Below are positions 55,590-64,000 of a stretch of DNA of 64,000 nucleotides, in pieces. A program made the position numbers and the translations under genes. The stretch's first letter is position 1. Each line of letters opens with the position of its first letter. The notes under the pieces were generated by a model. The model was given only the letters and a program-made list of their open reading frames with translations. It made no database searches and was not told where the DNA came from. Source of the DNA: Pseudogemmobacter bohemicus (GTDB lineage: Bacteria; Pseudomonadota; Alphaproteobacteria; Rhodobacterales; Rhodobacteraceae); the NCBI RefSeq assembly GCF_003290025.1, contig NZ_QNHG01000002.1:1124976-1188975 (forward strand), written 5' to 3'.

Positions 55590-55999
55590 TGGAAACCCTC
55601 ATAGCCCTCCTTGCCGGAGCACTGACCACGGCGGGCATCTGGCTGATGCTGTCAGGCCATCTGCTGCGGTTCCTGTTCGGGCTGATGCTGATCTCGAACG
55701 CGGTCAATCTGGCGATTTTCACCGCTGGCCGCCTGAGCATGGGCCGCCCGCCGCTGCTGGAGCCGGGCGGCGCCCCGGCACCGGAGATGGCCAATGCGCT
55801 GCCCCAGGCGCTTTTGCTGACCGCAATCGTGATCGGCTTTGGCCTGTTCGCCTTTGCCCTGGCGCTGACCATCCGGGCCTTTCGCGCCTTTGGCCATCTG
55901 GAGGTCGACCGGATGCGCCTTGCGGAACCTGAACCGGCGGAACCTGAACTGGCCGGGCCTGAACTGGCGCGACCCGAAAAACCGGCAGGTGCGATGTGA
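55589..55999 (+). CDS. mrpC: Na+/H+ antiporter subunit C
   Basis: A 136-residue NuoK-like subunit with three membrane helices (GALTTAGIWLMLSGHLLRFLFGLMLISNAVNLAIFTAG; NALPQALLLTAIVIGFGLFAFALALTIRAF). The last 20 residues form an added E/P-rich tail (EPEPAEPELAGPELARPE), unusual for the family. Coupled to mrpD by a four-base overlap. Confidence 0.92.
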   Translation: METLIALLAGALTTAGIWLMLSGHLLRFLFGLMLISNAVNLAIFTAGRLSMGRPPLLEPGGAPAPEMANALPQALLLTAIVIGFGLFAFALALTIRAFRAFGHLEVDRMRLAEPEPAEPELAGPELARPEKPAGAM

Positions 56000-57495
56000 G
56001 CTGGATCGTTGCGCTTCCCATTCTGACCCCGTTCATCGGTGCGGCGGCCTGCCTTTTCCTGCGAAACCGCAGGGGCTCTGGCTGGATCTCGGTTCTGACC
56101 GCGCTGGTCTCGCTGGGTCTGGCGCTGCGGCTGCTGGTCACCGTGATGGAAAACGGCGTGATTGCCGGTCAGGTCAGTGCCTGGCCCGCGCCGTTCGGCA
56201 TCACACTGGTTGCGGATTACCTTTCTGCCGCGATGGTGCTGATCACCGCGATCATCGGGCTGGCGACTGCGCTCTGGGCCATGGCCGAGATCGGACCGAC
56301 CTCGGCGCGGCTGGGCTGGTTCGTGCTGTTCCAGACGCTGCTTGGCGGCGTGACGGGGGCGTTCCTGACCGGAGACCTCTTCAACCTCTATGTCTGGTTC
56401 GAGGTGCTGCTGATCTCATCCTTTGGCCTCCTGGCAATCGGAGGCAGCCGCAAGGCGACGGATGGCGCGGTGAAATATGTGACGCTGAACCTGATCGCGA
56501 CGGCGTTTTTCCTTTCTGCCGCTGGTCTGACCTATGGCGCCACCGGCACGCTGAACATGGCCGATCTGCACCGGGCGGTGGCTGAGCACCCGGATCAGGG
56601 GCTGATGACCGTGATCGCGATGCTGTTCATGCTGGCGTTCGGGATGAAGGCGGCGGTCTTTCCGCTGTTTTTCTGGCTGCCCGCCTCTTACCACACGCCG
56701 CATTACGCGGTTTCGGCGCTGTTTGCCGGGCTTTTGACCAAGGTGGGCGTCTATGCGCTGATCCGGGTCTTCACGCTGATCTTCACGCATGACCAGGGCT
56801 GGACGCATGAGATCCTCTTGTGGTGCGCCTGCCTGACCATGCTGACCGGCGTGCTGGGGGCTGCCGCGCAGAGCGATTTCCGCAAGATCCTCTCGTTCCA
56901 CATTGTCAGCCAGATCGGCTATATGGTGCTGGGCCTTGCGCTGATGACGCCTTTGGCGCTGACGGGGGCGGTGTTCTACATCCTCCATCATATCATCGTG
57001 AAGGCGAATCTCTTCCTCGTCGCGGGTGTCTCGCGCCGCCTGACCGGCGGGTCAGAGCTGGCGCAGATCGGCGGGCTTTACCGCGCCGCGCCCTTCCTTG
57101 CGCTGCTGTTCCTGATCCCGGCCTTTTCGCTGGCGGGGTTCCCGCCGCTTTCAGGGTTCTGGGCGAAGTTCCTGCTGGTGAAGGCCTCGCTTGACGCGCA
57201 GGAATGGCTGGTCGCCGGCATCGCGCTGGTGGTGGGCCTTTTGACCATCTTCTCGATGACCAAGATCTGGGCGGCGGCGTTCTGGAAACCGCATCCCGGG
57301 GGCTATGAGCCGGTGCTGACACAGCTGAGCCTGCGCGCGCGGGCGCTGATGCTGGGGCCGATGGCGGCGCTGGCGCTGATGACACTGGTGATCGGGCTGA
57401 TGCCGCAACCCTTCCTTAGCTTTGCCACCAGGGCGGCCGGGCAGCTGCTGGACCCCGCCGCCTATATCCATGCTGTGCTGGGGGATAAACAATGA
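55996..57495 (+). CDS. mrpD: Na+/H+ antiporter subunit D
   Basis: A 499-residue NuoN/L-like antiporter subunit. Motifs include VWFEVLLISSFGLLAIGG, FPLFFWLPASYHTPHYAVSALFAGLLTKVGVYALIRVF and DFRKILSFHIVSQIGYMVLGLAL. Start is GTG 55996 inside the mrpC stop. About 14 transmembrane helices. Confidence 0.94.
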   Translation: MSWIVALPILTPFIGAAACLFLRNRRGSGWISVLTALVSLGLALRLLVTVMENGVIAGQVSAWPAPFGITLVADYLSAAMVLITAIIGLATALWAMAEIGPTSARLGWFVLFQTLLGGVTGAFLTGDLFNLYVWFEVLLISSFGLLAIGGSRKATDGAVKYVTLNLIATAFFLSAAGLTYGATGTLNMADLHRAVAEHPDQGLMTVIAMLFMLAFGMKAAVFPLFFWLPASYHTPHYAVSALFAGLLTKVGVYALIRVFTLIFTHDQGWTHEILLWCACLTMLTGVLGAAAQSDFRKILSFHIVSQIGYMVLGLALMTPLALTGAVFYILHHIIVKANLFLVAGVSRRLTGGSELAQIGGLYRAAPFLALLFLIPAFSLAGFPPLSGFWAKFLLVKASLDAQEWLVAGIALVVGLLTIFSMTKIWAAAFWKPHPGGYEPVLTQLSLRARALMLGPMAALALMTLVIGLMPQPFLSFATRAAGQLLDPAAYIHAVLGDKQ

Positions 57496-57830
57496 GTCTT
57501 GCGCGCCGCATCGCTGCGGGGGCCATTCTCCTGCCCTGGTTCCTGAAAGAGCTGGTGAAATCCTGCCTCCAGGTCGCGCGCGACTGCATCCGCCCCCGCC
57601 TCGCTTTGTCGCCGGCGATCATCCGGCTGCCGCTGCGGCCCGGCATTTCGGATGCGGAGATCTTCCTGTTGTCGGGCCTGATCACCCTGACCCCGGGCAC
57701 GCTGACGCTGGATGTCGCCGATGACCGCAGCTTTCTTCTGATCCATAGCCTGCATGGTGGCGAGCCGGAGTCTCTGGTGCTGGAGCTGGAACAGGGCATG
57801 GCGCATCGGGTCAGCGGGGTGTTCAGATGA
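57492..57830 (+). CDS. mrpE: Na+/H+ antiporter subunit E, N-terminally short
   Basis: A 112-residue protein. The C-terminal MnhE part is clear (LPWFLKELVKSCLQVARDCI, then DAEIFLLSGLITLTPGTLTLDVADDRSFLLIHSLHG). Family members are usually about 155-170 residues with two hydrophobic helices first; that segment is absent here and no upstream frame could supply it, since the start is locked to the mrpD stop (ATGA). It may be a natural short form. Confidence 0.85.
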   Translation: MSLARRIAAGAILLPWFLKELVKSCLQVARDCIRPRLALSPAIIRLPLRPGISDAEIFLLSGLITLTPGTLTLDVADDRSFLLIHSLHGGEPESLVLELEQGMAHRVSGVFR

Positions 57831-58123
57831 CTGCGGCCACTTTCCTCGAACTCTGTCTGCGCGCCGGCATGGCGCTGATGGTCCTTGCGGTGCTTTTGGG
57901 GCTGGTGCGGCTGTGGAAGGGGCCCTCGCTTGGGGACCGGGTGGTGGCGCTGGATATGATGTCGGTGGCGGTGATCGGCTTTTGCGCGCTTTTCGCGCTG
58001 CAATCGGGGGTTCAGGCCTATCTGGATATCGTGGTGGCGGTGGCGCTGGTGAGTTTCGTGCCGGTCGTCGCGCTGGCACGTTATGCCGAACGGCTGGCCC
58101 GCAGGGAGGGCGCCGATGACTGA
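57827..58123 (+). CDS. mrpF: Na+/H+ antiporter subunit F
   Basis: A 98-residue three-helix membrane protein with the MnhF signature WKGPSLGDRVVALDMMSVAVIG. Coupled to mrpE by a four-base overlap and overlapping mrpG by eight bases. Confidence 0.93.
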   Translation: MTAATFLELCLRAGMALMVLAVLLGLVRLWKGPSLGDRVVALDMMSVAVIGFCALFALQSGVQAYLDIVVAVALVSFVPVVALARYAERLARREGADD

Positions 58124-58415
58124 GGTGATCACAGGGCTGCTGGCACTGGCCGCCGGTATTTTCGCGGTGATCGCGGCGATTGGTGTGCTGCGCTTCCCCG
58201 ATGTGCTGACCCGGATGCATGCGGCGTCAAAGGTCGGCTCTTTCGCCGGGGGGCTTGCGCTGCTGGCGGCGGCGGTGGGATTTGCGACGACCGGCGCGGT
58301 GGTAAAGGCGGTTTTCGCGATCCTCTTTCTCTTTCTGACCGCGCCCATCGCCGCCCATCTGATCGGTCGCGCCTCGGCCTGGCGCAATGGCGCGATGCGG
58401 CGGGGGCGGCGCTGA
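58116..58415 (+). CDS. mrpG: Na+/H+ antiporter subunit G
   Basis: A 99-residue three-helix subunit (FAVIAAIGVLRFPDVLTRMHAASKVGSFAGGLALL). This is the MnhG signature GVLRFPDxxTRMHAA. Start at ATG 58116; a frame beginning earlier is the overlap with mrpF. Last subunit of the operon. Confidence 0.93.
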   Translation: MTEVITGLLALAAGIFAVIAAIGVLRFPDVLTRMHAASKVGSFAGGLALLAAAVGFATTGAVVKAVFAILFLFLTAPIAAHLIGRASAWRNGAMRRGRR

Positions 58416-58512
58416 GCTGACCGCTGGCCGGATTGTGAAGCGGCGGGCTTTTGCGCTTTCGCGCGCCGCATTATATGCTGACGGGCGAAAGCAGCCGCAT
58501 AAGAGACAAGAA

Positions 58513-59169
58513 ATGTCCCGTTTCCTTCCCGGCGCCGTGTTGGCCCTGATGCTTGCCGCCGGCGCGGTTCAGGCCAATGTCTGTGACTATCGCCTCAGCG
58601 AGATGATCGCGGTCCGGGCGCCGAAACTGGCCGCAGCGGCGGCGGATGCGGCGGTGATGGGGCGGTTCGATCCGCAGGCGCCTGACTTCCTGACGCTGGT
58701 GGATGGCAATACCGGCTTTTCCGCCGTTGGTGCCGTGGTGGCCGGCGCCCAGGCTGCAAAGGCGCTTGGCGGCGCCGAGGCGGCGCTTGGCGCGGGTGGC
58801 ACGGTGCTGGCCAGCCCCGTGCTTGGCGTGGCGGCAGGGGCGGCGGTGCTGGGCATTGCCGGGCTGGAAGGTGTCTGCCATTTCAAAGCCGAGCGCATCA
58901 CCGATTACTACGAGGTTCTCGCCGTGCTGGCCGCCGTGGCCGAGACCGCCGACCGCGATTTCTTTCAGCTGCAACTGGGCCCACCGCGCAAGAAGGGCGC
59001 CGTGGTCGAGATCTGGGACACAGCCAGCGGGGTGCGCAAGCAATACGCTGTGGCCGAACTCTACTTCGCCAATGGCGAGCTGAAATACCGTCGCTGGGGC
59101 TTCAACAAGAATCTCGGAATGCTGATGCAGTTCGAGGGGGGTATCCCCAAAGTCGAACAGAAGGAATAA
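58513..59169 (+). CDS. Secreted protein of unknown function
   Basis: A 218-residue protein with a signal peptide (MSRFLPGAVLALMLAAGAVQ, A; residues 1-21) cleaved before NVCDYRL. After that, an alanine/glycine-rich central part (about 65-125, including AGAQAAKALGGAEAALGAGG) that could be a membrane-active or hydrophobic helix pair, then a more polar end (AETADRDFFQLQLGPPRKKG, KQYAVAELYFANGELKYRRW). I do not recognise the family. It is 98 bases after mrpG and ends in a good terminator. Confidence 0.7.
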   Translation: MSRFLPGAVLALMLAAGAVQANVCDYRLSEMIAVRAPKLAAAAADAAVMGRFDPQAPDFLTLVDGNTGFSAVGAVVAGAQAAKALGGAEAALGAGGTVLASPVLGVAAGAAVLGIAGLEGVCHFKAERITDYYEVLAVLAAVAETADRDFFQLQLGPPRKKGAVVEIWDTASGVRKQYAVAELYFANGELKYRRWGFNKNLGMLMQFEGGIPKVEQKE

Positions 59170-59170
59170 G

Positions 59171-59200
59171 AAAGGCCCCGGATCGCTCCGGGGCCTTTTT
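59171..59200. terminator. Terminator shared by the secreted-protein gene and pnp
   Basis: AAAGGCCCCGGA-TCG-CTCCGGGGCCTTTTT. T-runs on both strands suit both convergent genes. Confidence 0.88.
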
Positions 59201-59217
59201 CAGGGAGGCAGCGGGGC

Positions 59218-61356
59218 TCAGCCCTCGGCTTCTTCTTTCTTCTCGGTGATTTCCGCACCGGTTTCCTGGTCAACCATCTTCATGCCCAGACGGACCTTGC
59301 CGCGATCATCAAAGCCAAGGAGTTTCACCTTAACTTCCTGACCTTCTTTCAGGATCTCATTCGGGTGGTTCAGACGCTTGTTCGCGATCTGCGACACATG
59401 GACGAGGCCGTCCCGCTTGCCGAAGAAGTTCACAAACGCGCCGAAATCGACCAGCTTGACGACTTTGCCGGTATAAACCTGGCCCTCTTCCGGCTCTGCC
59501 ACGATCGACCAGATCATGTCATAGGCCTTCTTGATGGCATTGGCGTCATTCGAAGCGATCTTGATCACGCCGTCATCATTGATGTCGACTTTCGCGCCCG
59601 AGACTTCGACGATCTCGCGGATCACCTTGCCGCCCGAACCGATCACTTCACGGATCTTATCGGTCGGGATCGACATGGTTTCGATTTTTGGTGCGTAAGC
59701 CGAGAAGCCCTGCGGCGCCGAAAGCGCGGCATTCATCTCGCCCAGGATATGCAGGCGACCGTCTTTGGCCTGAGCCAGCGCCTGTTCCATGATCTCCGGG
59801 GTGATGCCGGCCACCTTGATGTCCATCTGCATCGTGGTGATGCCGTTGGCGGTGCCCGCAACCTTGAAGTCCATATCGCCGAGGTGGTCTTCGTCGCCGA
59901 GGATGTCGGTCAGAACCGCCCAGCGGCCATCATCTTCCAGGATCAGACCCATCGCGACGCCAGCGACCGGCGATTTCAGCGGAACGCCCGCATCCATCAT
60001 CGAAAGCGAGCCGCCGCAGACCGAAGCCATCGAGGACGACCCGTTCGATTCGGTGATCTCGGACACGACGCGGATCGTGTAGGGGAAGTCGGTCGCAGCC
60101 GGCAGAACCGCCTGCAGCGCGCGCCATGCCAGTTTCCCGTGACCGATCTCACGACGGCCGGGCGAACCCACGCGGCCAACTTCGCCAACCGAATAGGGCG
60201 GGAAGTTGTAATGCAAGAGGAAGTTCGAGCGGTAATTGCCGTTCAGCGCGTCGATGATCTGCTCATCCTCGCCGGTGCCCAGGGTGGTGACAACCAACCC
60301 CTGGGTTTCCCCACGGGTGAACAAAGCCGAGCCATGCGCGCGCGGCAGGATGCCGTTTTCGCAGAAGATCGGGCGGACGGTTTTGTTGTCGCGGCCGTCG
60401 ATCCGGGCGCCACCATTGATGATGTCACCGCGCAGAATGCCCGATTCCAGCTTTTTGATCGCCGAGCCGAGATTCTTGTCGGCGAGGTCTTCTTCCGACA
60501 GCGCCTCTTTGATCGCCTTGACGGCGGCCGAAATCGCATTGGTGCGGTCTTGCTTGTCGCGGATCGCGAAGGCGGCGCGCATCTGGGTTTCGCCAGCGGC
60601 TGCAACACGGGTGTAGAGCCCGGAATAATCCGGCGCCTGGAAGTCGAAGGGCTCGTTGGCGGCTTCTTCTGCGAGGTCGATGATCAGGTCGATCACCGGC
60701 TGCATCGCGGCATGGCCGAACTTGACCGCGCCAAGCATTTCCTCTTCGGTCAGCTCGTAAGCCTCGGATTCCACCATCATAACGGCGTCTTTGGTGCCGG
60801 CGATGACAAGGTCCAGGCGTTGGTCCGGGTTGTTCTTCAGCTGAGTCATGTCGTCCATCGACGGATTCAGCACATATTCACCACCCGAGAAGCCAACGCG
60901 GGCGGCCCCGATCGGTCCCATGAACGGCACGCCCGAGATGGTCAGCGCGGCCGAAACGGCGATCATCGCAACCACATCGGGGTCATTCACGAGGTCGCAG
61001 GACAGCACGGTCGCCATCACGAGAACTTCGTTCCTGAAGCCTTCGACGAAAAGCGGGCGGCAGGGACGGTCGATCAGACGCGAGGTCAGCGTCTCTTTTT
61101 CCGACGGGCGCGCCTCACGCTTGAAGAAGCCGCCAGGCACTTTTCCGGCGGCGTAATATTTTTCCTGGTAGTGAACGGTCAGCGGGAAGAAATCCTGGCC
61201 TTCCTTGGCGGTTTTGGCGAAGGTCACATTGGCCATGACCTGGGTTTCGCCCAGCGTCGCGATGACAGAGCCATCGGCCTGGCGCGCAACTTTACCGGTC
61301 TCCAGCGTGAGCGTCTCATCGCCCCACTGAATCGATTTCTTAACAATTTTGAACAT
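59218..61356 (-). CDS. pnp: Polyribonucleotide nucleotidyltransferase (PNPase)
   Basis: A 712-residue phosphorolytic 3'-5' exoribonuclease. Two RNase PH halves (about 1-225 and 310-545) with [21 protein letters not shown] in the second, then a KH domain ([26 protein letters not shown]) and S1 domain ([20 protein letters not shown]). Start ATG 61356 has AAGAGGAAAA upstream. Standard length. It is on the minus strand, opposite to rpsO, so the usual rpsO-pnp cotranscription does not apply. Confidence 0.97.
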   Translation of the reverse strand: MFKIVKKSIQWGDETLTLETGKVARQADGSVIATLGETQVMANVTFAKTAKEGQDFFPLTVHYQEKYYAAGKVPGGFFKREARPSEKETLTSRLIDRPCRPLFVEGFRNEVLVMATVLSCDLVNDPDVVAMIAVSAALTISGVPFMGPIGAARVGFSGGEYVLNPSMDDMTQLKNNPDQRLDLVIAGTKDAVMMVESEAYELTEEEMLGAVKFGHAAMQPVIDLIIDLAEEAANEPFDFQAPDYSGLYTRVAAAGETQMRAAFAIRDKQDRTNAISAAVKAIKEALSEEDLADKNLGSAIKKLESGILRGDIINGGARIDGRDNKTVRPIFCENGILPRAHGSALFTRGETQGLVVTTLGTGEDEQIIDALNGNYRSNFLLHYNFPPYSVGEVGRVGSPGRREIGHGKLAWRALQAVLPAATDFPYTIRVVSEITESNGSSSMASVCGGSLSMMDAGVPLKSPVAGVAMGLILEDDGRWAVLTDILGDEDHLGDMDFKVAGTANGITTMQMDIKVAGITPEIMEQALAQAKDGRLHILGEMNAALSAPQGFSAYAPKIETMSIPTDKIREVIGSGGKVIREIVEVSGAKVDINDDGVIKIASNDANAIKKAYDMIWSIVAEPEEGQVYTGKVVKLVDFGAFVNFFGKRDGLVHVSQIANKRLNHPNEILKEGQEVKVKLLGFDDRGKVRLGMKMVDQETGAEITEKKEEAEG

Positions 61357-61535
61357 GCATTTTCCTCTTGGGAGCACTCCGGCCCCTGCCGGTCTCCCGT
61401 TATATGGCGACCCCATTGTCGCCGCCCCAATCCTCACGCATGTGCCCGGGGCCAGGGGCGTCACGTCTCAGATGGCGCGGGCCATACAGGAAAATCGGCG
61501 CTTTGGGAAGCCTGATCGGGTGATCCGGGGTGGTC

Positions 61536-62540
61536 TCAGCCTTTGACCGCCGCCCGGAGCCGTTGCATTTCGGCAGCCAGTGCCGGTGTGGACAGGCCAA
61601 GCCGGGTGGCAAGCGTCGCGATGCGGTTACGCCAGTCGAAGCGGGCCAGCGCCTCCTGGTGATTGCGGCGCGCGATCCCGGGCGTCCAGGCCGCGACGGC
61701 CTCGGCGATGCGGTCGAGATTGCGGTCGAGGTCGATCTCTTCCGTCTCCAGCAAGGAATCCGGCCAGCTGACCAGAGGCAGATCCCCTTCGGGCTGGCGA
61801 CCGGCGATGCTGGCGCCCGCGGCCAGCGCATCGGTCCAGCGCGCGGTGATATAGGCGCGGGTCGGATGGGTATAGGGGGCGGGGGCGGCGATATTCGAAT
61901 GGGCGATGACGAATTTCGCGCGGCCATACCAGTCGCGCATCAGCCCGGTCTGCTGGGTTTCGGGGCTGGTAGGGAAGGGGGGGCGGCCATGGAAGGTCAG
62001 GCCCCGGGCGGCACAGGCGGCGGCGGTCCGCACATCATCATCCCATGCGGCCGGCTGGCGCCCGACGCGCAGGATGTCGATCGGCCGGTCGGCCGCGTCG
62101 CTGCCCAGATCCAGCACATCCGCCCCCCAGCCAAGGAACATCGCCCGCCCCGGGGCCAGCGCCTCGTAATCTGCCGCATCGTCACGGCGGGTATAGGCCA
62201 CGAGGTCGAAATGCGACAGCAGCCGGGCGGCGGGGCGCGGCCAGGTCTCCGTCCAGAAACTGTCGATCACCCAGAGCGCGCGGAAGGCGCGCCGCTCGCG
62301 CCAGAGCGGATGGGCCAGCGCCCGCGTCAGCTCGGACGGGGAGCGCAAGAGGAAGATATCCCCACCCGCGCCGCCTTTCGGAGGGGCGGTAAGGGTGGTG
62401 GCAATGCGGCGGGGCAGGGACAGCCGGCAGGGTGCCAGATCGCAAGGCCCGGCATCCAGAAGCCGCATCATCAGCCCCGCCAGATGGTTGACCGGCATCC
62501 AGCCCGCATCGGAATTTCCGAAATAAAACAGCCTTGTCAT
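61536..62540 (-). CDS. Glycosyltransferase-like protein (GT1/GT4 CgeB-type)
   Basis: A 334-residue cytoplasmic protein beginning MTRLFYFGNSDAGWMPVNHL. It resembles CgeB-type or spore-maturation-like glycosyltransferases. LVAYTRRDDAADYEALAPG and GADVLDLGS precede the nucleotide-sugar region (DWYGRAKFVIAHSNIAAPAPYTHPTRAYITARWTDALAAGASIAGRQ), which has the typical late E/R/A-rich donor-binding helix. A frame extends to 62630 but the added part has no RBS. It stands alone, so the acceptor is unknown. Confidence 0.65.
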   Translation of the reverse strand: MTRLFYFGNSDAGWMPVNHLAGLMMRLLDAGPCDLAPCRLSLPRRIATTLTAPPKGGAGGDIFLLRSPSELTRALAHPLWRERRAFRALWVIDSFWTETWPRPAARLLSHFDLVAYTRRDDAADYEALAPGRAMFLGWGADVLDLGSDAADRPIDILRVGRQPAAWDDDVRTAAACAARGLTFHGRPPFPTSPETQQTGLMRDWYGRAKFVIAHSNIAAPAPYTHPTRAYITARWTDALAAGASIAGRQPEGDLPLVSWPDSLLETEEIDLDRNLDRIAEAVAAWTPGIARRNHQEALARFDWRNRIATLATRLGLSTPALAAEMQRLRAAVKG

Positions 62541-62757
62541 GGCACCGGCCTCCGGCAACTGATCAGGGGCCACTGGCCACGATAGCGGCAGCGATAGCAG
62601 AAAACCCCAGGGCGCGAAATAGCGGGACACCTGCCGAAAACGTTGTGGACACCCGGAAGTGGTTCGTGACCCAGTGCGAGCGAGCTGGTGTCCCGGAGCA
62701 TTTCACCGCGTCCATTGTCGGGCATCAGTCGGCAAGGTCGGAGAATCGCATGACCTA

Positions 62758-63607
62758 GGTCGTGTTGACAAAAGGGATTCCGCTGGCATTCGTCCTATGA
62801 TTCAAGCTCATCTCTACGTGGGAGATGAACTTGGCACGCAACCTGATATCCGACGACGAGTGGACCTTCTTCGAGGGCTTCATTCGTGCCGTCCGGCACC
62901 CTAACGGGCGGAAACCTGCGGACCATCGTCTTGTTCTCGATGGAGTTTTCTGGATCGCAAGGACTGGTGCGCCATGGCGTGATCTGCCCGAAGAGTTTGG
63001 CAAGTGGTCCTCGGTCTACCGTCAGTTCCGCCGGTGGACTTTGGCGGGACTGTGGGAGGATATCCTGGATGCGCTGAACCACGCTGGGATCGCGCCAGAC
63101 AAGCTCCAGATGGTCGACAGCACTGTGATCCGCGCTCATCATCATGCTGCGGGCGCAAAAGGGGGACTCCGAAAGAGGCTCTTGGCGTTCGAGAGGTGGC
63201 TTCTCGACCAAGATCCATCTCCGCGTCAATGGCGCAGGCCTCCCGATGAGGACTGAGATCACGCCGGGGCAGGTTTCCGACTACACCGGCTATGATCTGG
63301 TGATGGCCGACAACCTGCCGCAGCCAGCAGTTCTGGTCGCCGACAGGGGCTATGACTCTGATAAAATTCGGGAAGACATCGAGAACCGCAACGCCCTGCC
63401 CATGATACCGATGCGAAAGAACCGAAGGGTGCGCAAGGCTGTCGACATGACCATCTACACCCTGCGCAACATGGTCGAGCGCTGCTTCAACAAGCTGAAA
63501 AACAGCCGTCGGTTGGCAACCCGCTACGACAAAACCGCAGACAGTTTCCTCGGCTTCGTAGACGTTGCCTGCATCAGGCTATGGCTTCGCCATTTGTCAA
63601 CATGACC
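62758..63607. mobile_element. Intact-looking IS5-family (IS427-group-like) insertion sequence, 850 bp
   Basis: Terminal inverted repeats GGTCGTGTTGACAAA (62758-62772) and TTTGTCAACATGACC (63593-63607) match at 14 of 15 bases. TA flanks both ends (62756-62757 and 63608-63609), a target duplication of TA. It carries an overlapping two-frame transposase. It interrupts the integrase tail. Confidence 0.88.
62825..63605 (+). CDS. IS5-family transposase in two overlapping frames (orfA/orfB, +1 shift)
   Basis: orfA starts at ATG 62825 and would end at 63256 (frame 2). It gives ISDDEWTFFEGFIRAVRHPN, the ALNHAGIAPDKLQMVDSTVI segment with the first catalytic D (VDSTVIRAHHHAAG), then diverges. orfB (frame 3, to 63605) gives GGFSTKIHLRVNGAGLP, VLVADRGYDSDKIREDI (second D), and YTLRNMVERCFNKLKNSRRL (the E). 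A shift of +1 in the GCAAAAGGGGGA run near 63160 joins them into a full DDE enzyme. IS427-group elements often need such a shift. Confidence 0.85.
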
Positions 63608-63678
63608 TACGGCATCTATTCCGCCGGGATCAGCGATGAGCAAAAGCGGGAGATCGTGGAGCGGGTGGGGCTTCCGCC

Positions 63679-63867
63679 ATGCCATTGATTCCCGACATTG
63701 ATGCTTTCGAGGAAAGGGCCGCTATCATGCAATATGATGGCGGTCTTTCTCGTTCTATGGCTGAGGATCACGCTGCGCAGGCACAGGGCTTCCGGGATGC
63801 GGCACATTTCCGGGAGGTTCTGGCCGAGTATGTCCTGAATCGCAGACTGGGGGGCGGGCATGACTGA
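63679..63867 (+). CDS. Small phage/island-associated protein, unknown
   Basis: A 62-residue protein (MPLIPDIDAFEERAAIMQYD, GGLSRSMAEDHAAQAQGF). Starts within the integrase stop region (overlap about 10 bases) and overlaps the next start. ERAAIMxYDGGLSRxxAE is a pattern seen in small proteins beside integrases in Rhodobacterales prophages or islands. Function unknown. Confidence 0.6.
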   Translation: MPLIPDIDAFEERAAIMQYDGGLSRSMAEDHAAQAQGFRDAAHFREVLAEYVLNRRLGGGHD

Positions 63868-64000
63868 ACCCTATCCTCTGGTGCAGCGAGATGGGCGCTG
63901 GTGGTTGCCCTATGGCCTGGAGGTTGATGGCGAACAGTTGGCAGGCCTCTGGATGTCCGACGGCGACGTGGTGTTCCTTGGCCCGGAGGGCGGCAGCTTT
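63860..64000 (+). CDS. Start of an unknown small gene, cut by the window edge
   Basis: First 47 residues (MTEPYPLVQRDGRWWLPYGL, EVDGEQLAGLWMSDGDVVFL). The start codon overlaps the previous gene by eight bases, an arrangement like coupled phage or island genes. No family recognised; the rest lies outside. Confidence 0.5.
   Translation, partial: MTEPYPLVQRDGRWWLPYGLEVDGEQLAGLWMSDGDVVFLGPEGGSF

Larger units (their letters stand above)
62636..63688 (+). pseudogene. 3' end of a tyrosine-recombinase-like integrase, split by an IS
   Basis: Left part (62636-62755) reads DTRKWFVTQCERAGVPEHFT, ASIVGHQSARSENRMT; right part (63608-63688) reads YGIYSAGISDEQKREIVERV, GLPPCH then stop. Joining them across the IS restores a continuous frame: ACC-TAC-GGC at the junction. 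VPEHFTASIVGHQSARSENRMTYGIYSAG is the C-terminal integrase pattern (G-H, then Y nucleophile). The upstream half of the integrase is absent, so this is only a tail, even without the IS. Confidence 0.7.

Noticed and set aside
59365-61515. Long open frame opposite pnp
   Set aside because: Antisense shadow caused by high GC; pnp has a full set of domains and an RBS, the antisense frame has neither.

Overview
This window looks like chromosomal DNA of a high-GC alphaproteobacterium, most likely Rhodobacterales/Rhodobacteraceae (Paracoccus/Rhodobacter/Gemmobacter-like). The evidence is the strong G/C bias at third codon positions, the FecBCD, Mrp and PHB gene types, single-gene DUF1674 (SDHAF4), DUF465 and DUF2007 proteins, and an rbfA/truB/rpsO/pnp neighbourhood. 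No rRNA, tRNA or CRISPR array was seen.

Layout. 0-2.4 kb: a GntR regulator with two winged helices, coupled to a solute-binding-protein-like gene that has no signal peptide. 2.4-8 kb: a DeoR regulator divergent from a choline/ethanolamine-kinase-like gene, a dimethylglycine/sarcosine-dehydrogenase-family flavoprotein and an EutH-type permease, a module probably for a (methylated) ethanolamine or choline-related amine. 8-17.3 kb: a siderophore/iron-chelate locus (flavin monooxygenase, TonB receptor, IclR regulator, FecE ATPase, siderophore-interacting reductase, binding protein and two permeases). Both of its divergent promoter regions carry the same dyad. 17.3-23.5 kb: a patch bounded by mobile-DNA relics, namely a decayed IS5-family copy and a decayed MobV-like relaxase. 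Between them lie an OYE/trimethylamine-dehydrogenase-family demethylase-like gene with a divergent XRE-cupin regulator, and an orphan LacI-family regulator with its own operator.

23.5-52 kb is mostly core: mtaB-dapF, an amidase, an AcoD-type aldehyde dehydrogenase with an AcoR-like regulator lacking the AAA+ domain, a bestrophin-like channel, modE(short)-modABC, a LuxR regulator, polyprenyl diphosphate synthase, an m6A methyltransferase, a DMT exporter, phbB and phbA (separate units sharing a promoter dyad), an EAL protein, tag, a thioredoxin/CnoX-like protein, LON-domain and Trm112 proteins, rsmB, sdhAF4-like, dapB, rbfA, a phosphodiester glycosidase, truB, an RTX protein and rpsO.

52.7-62.5 kb: a complete seven-gene Mrp Na+/H+ antiporter operon (mrpE short) and a secreted unknown sit between rpsO and an inverted pnp, splitting the usual truB-rpsO-pnp order; a glycosyltransferase-like gene follows. 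62.6-64 kb: the 3' end of a tyrosine-recombinase-like gene interrupted by an intact-looking 850-bp IS5-family element with TA target duplication, then two small genes of phage/island type, the last cut by the window edge. This is probably the border of an integrated element.

No single large new system is obvious. The observations most worth testing are the shared operators in the iron and PHB loci, the kinase-oxidase-EutH amine module, the signal-less binding protein coupled to a double-HTH regulator, and the AAA-less AcoR with its perfect palindrome.
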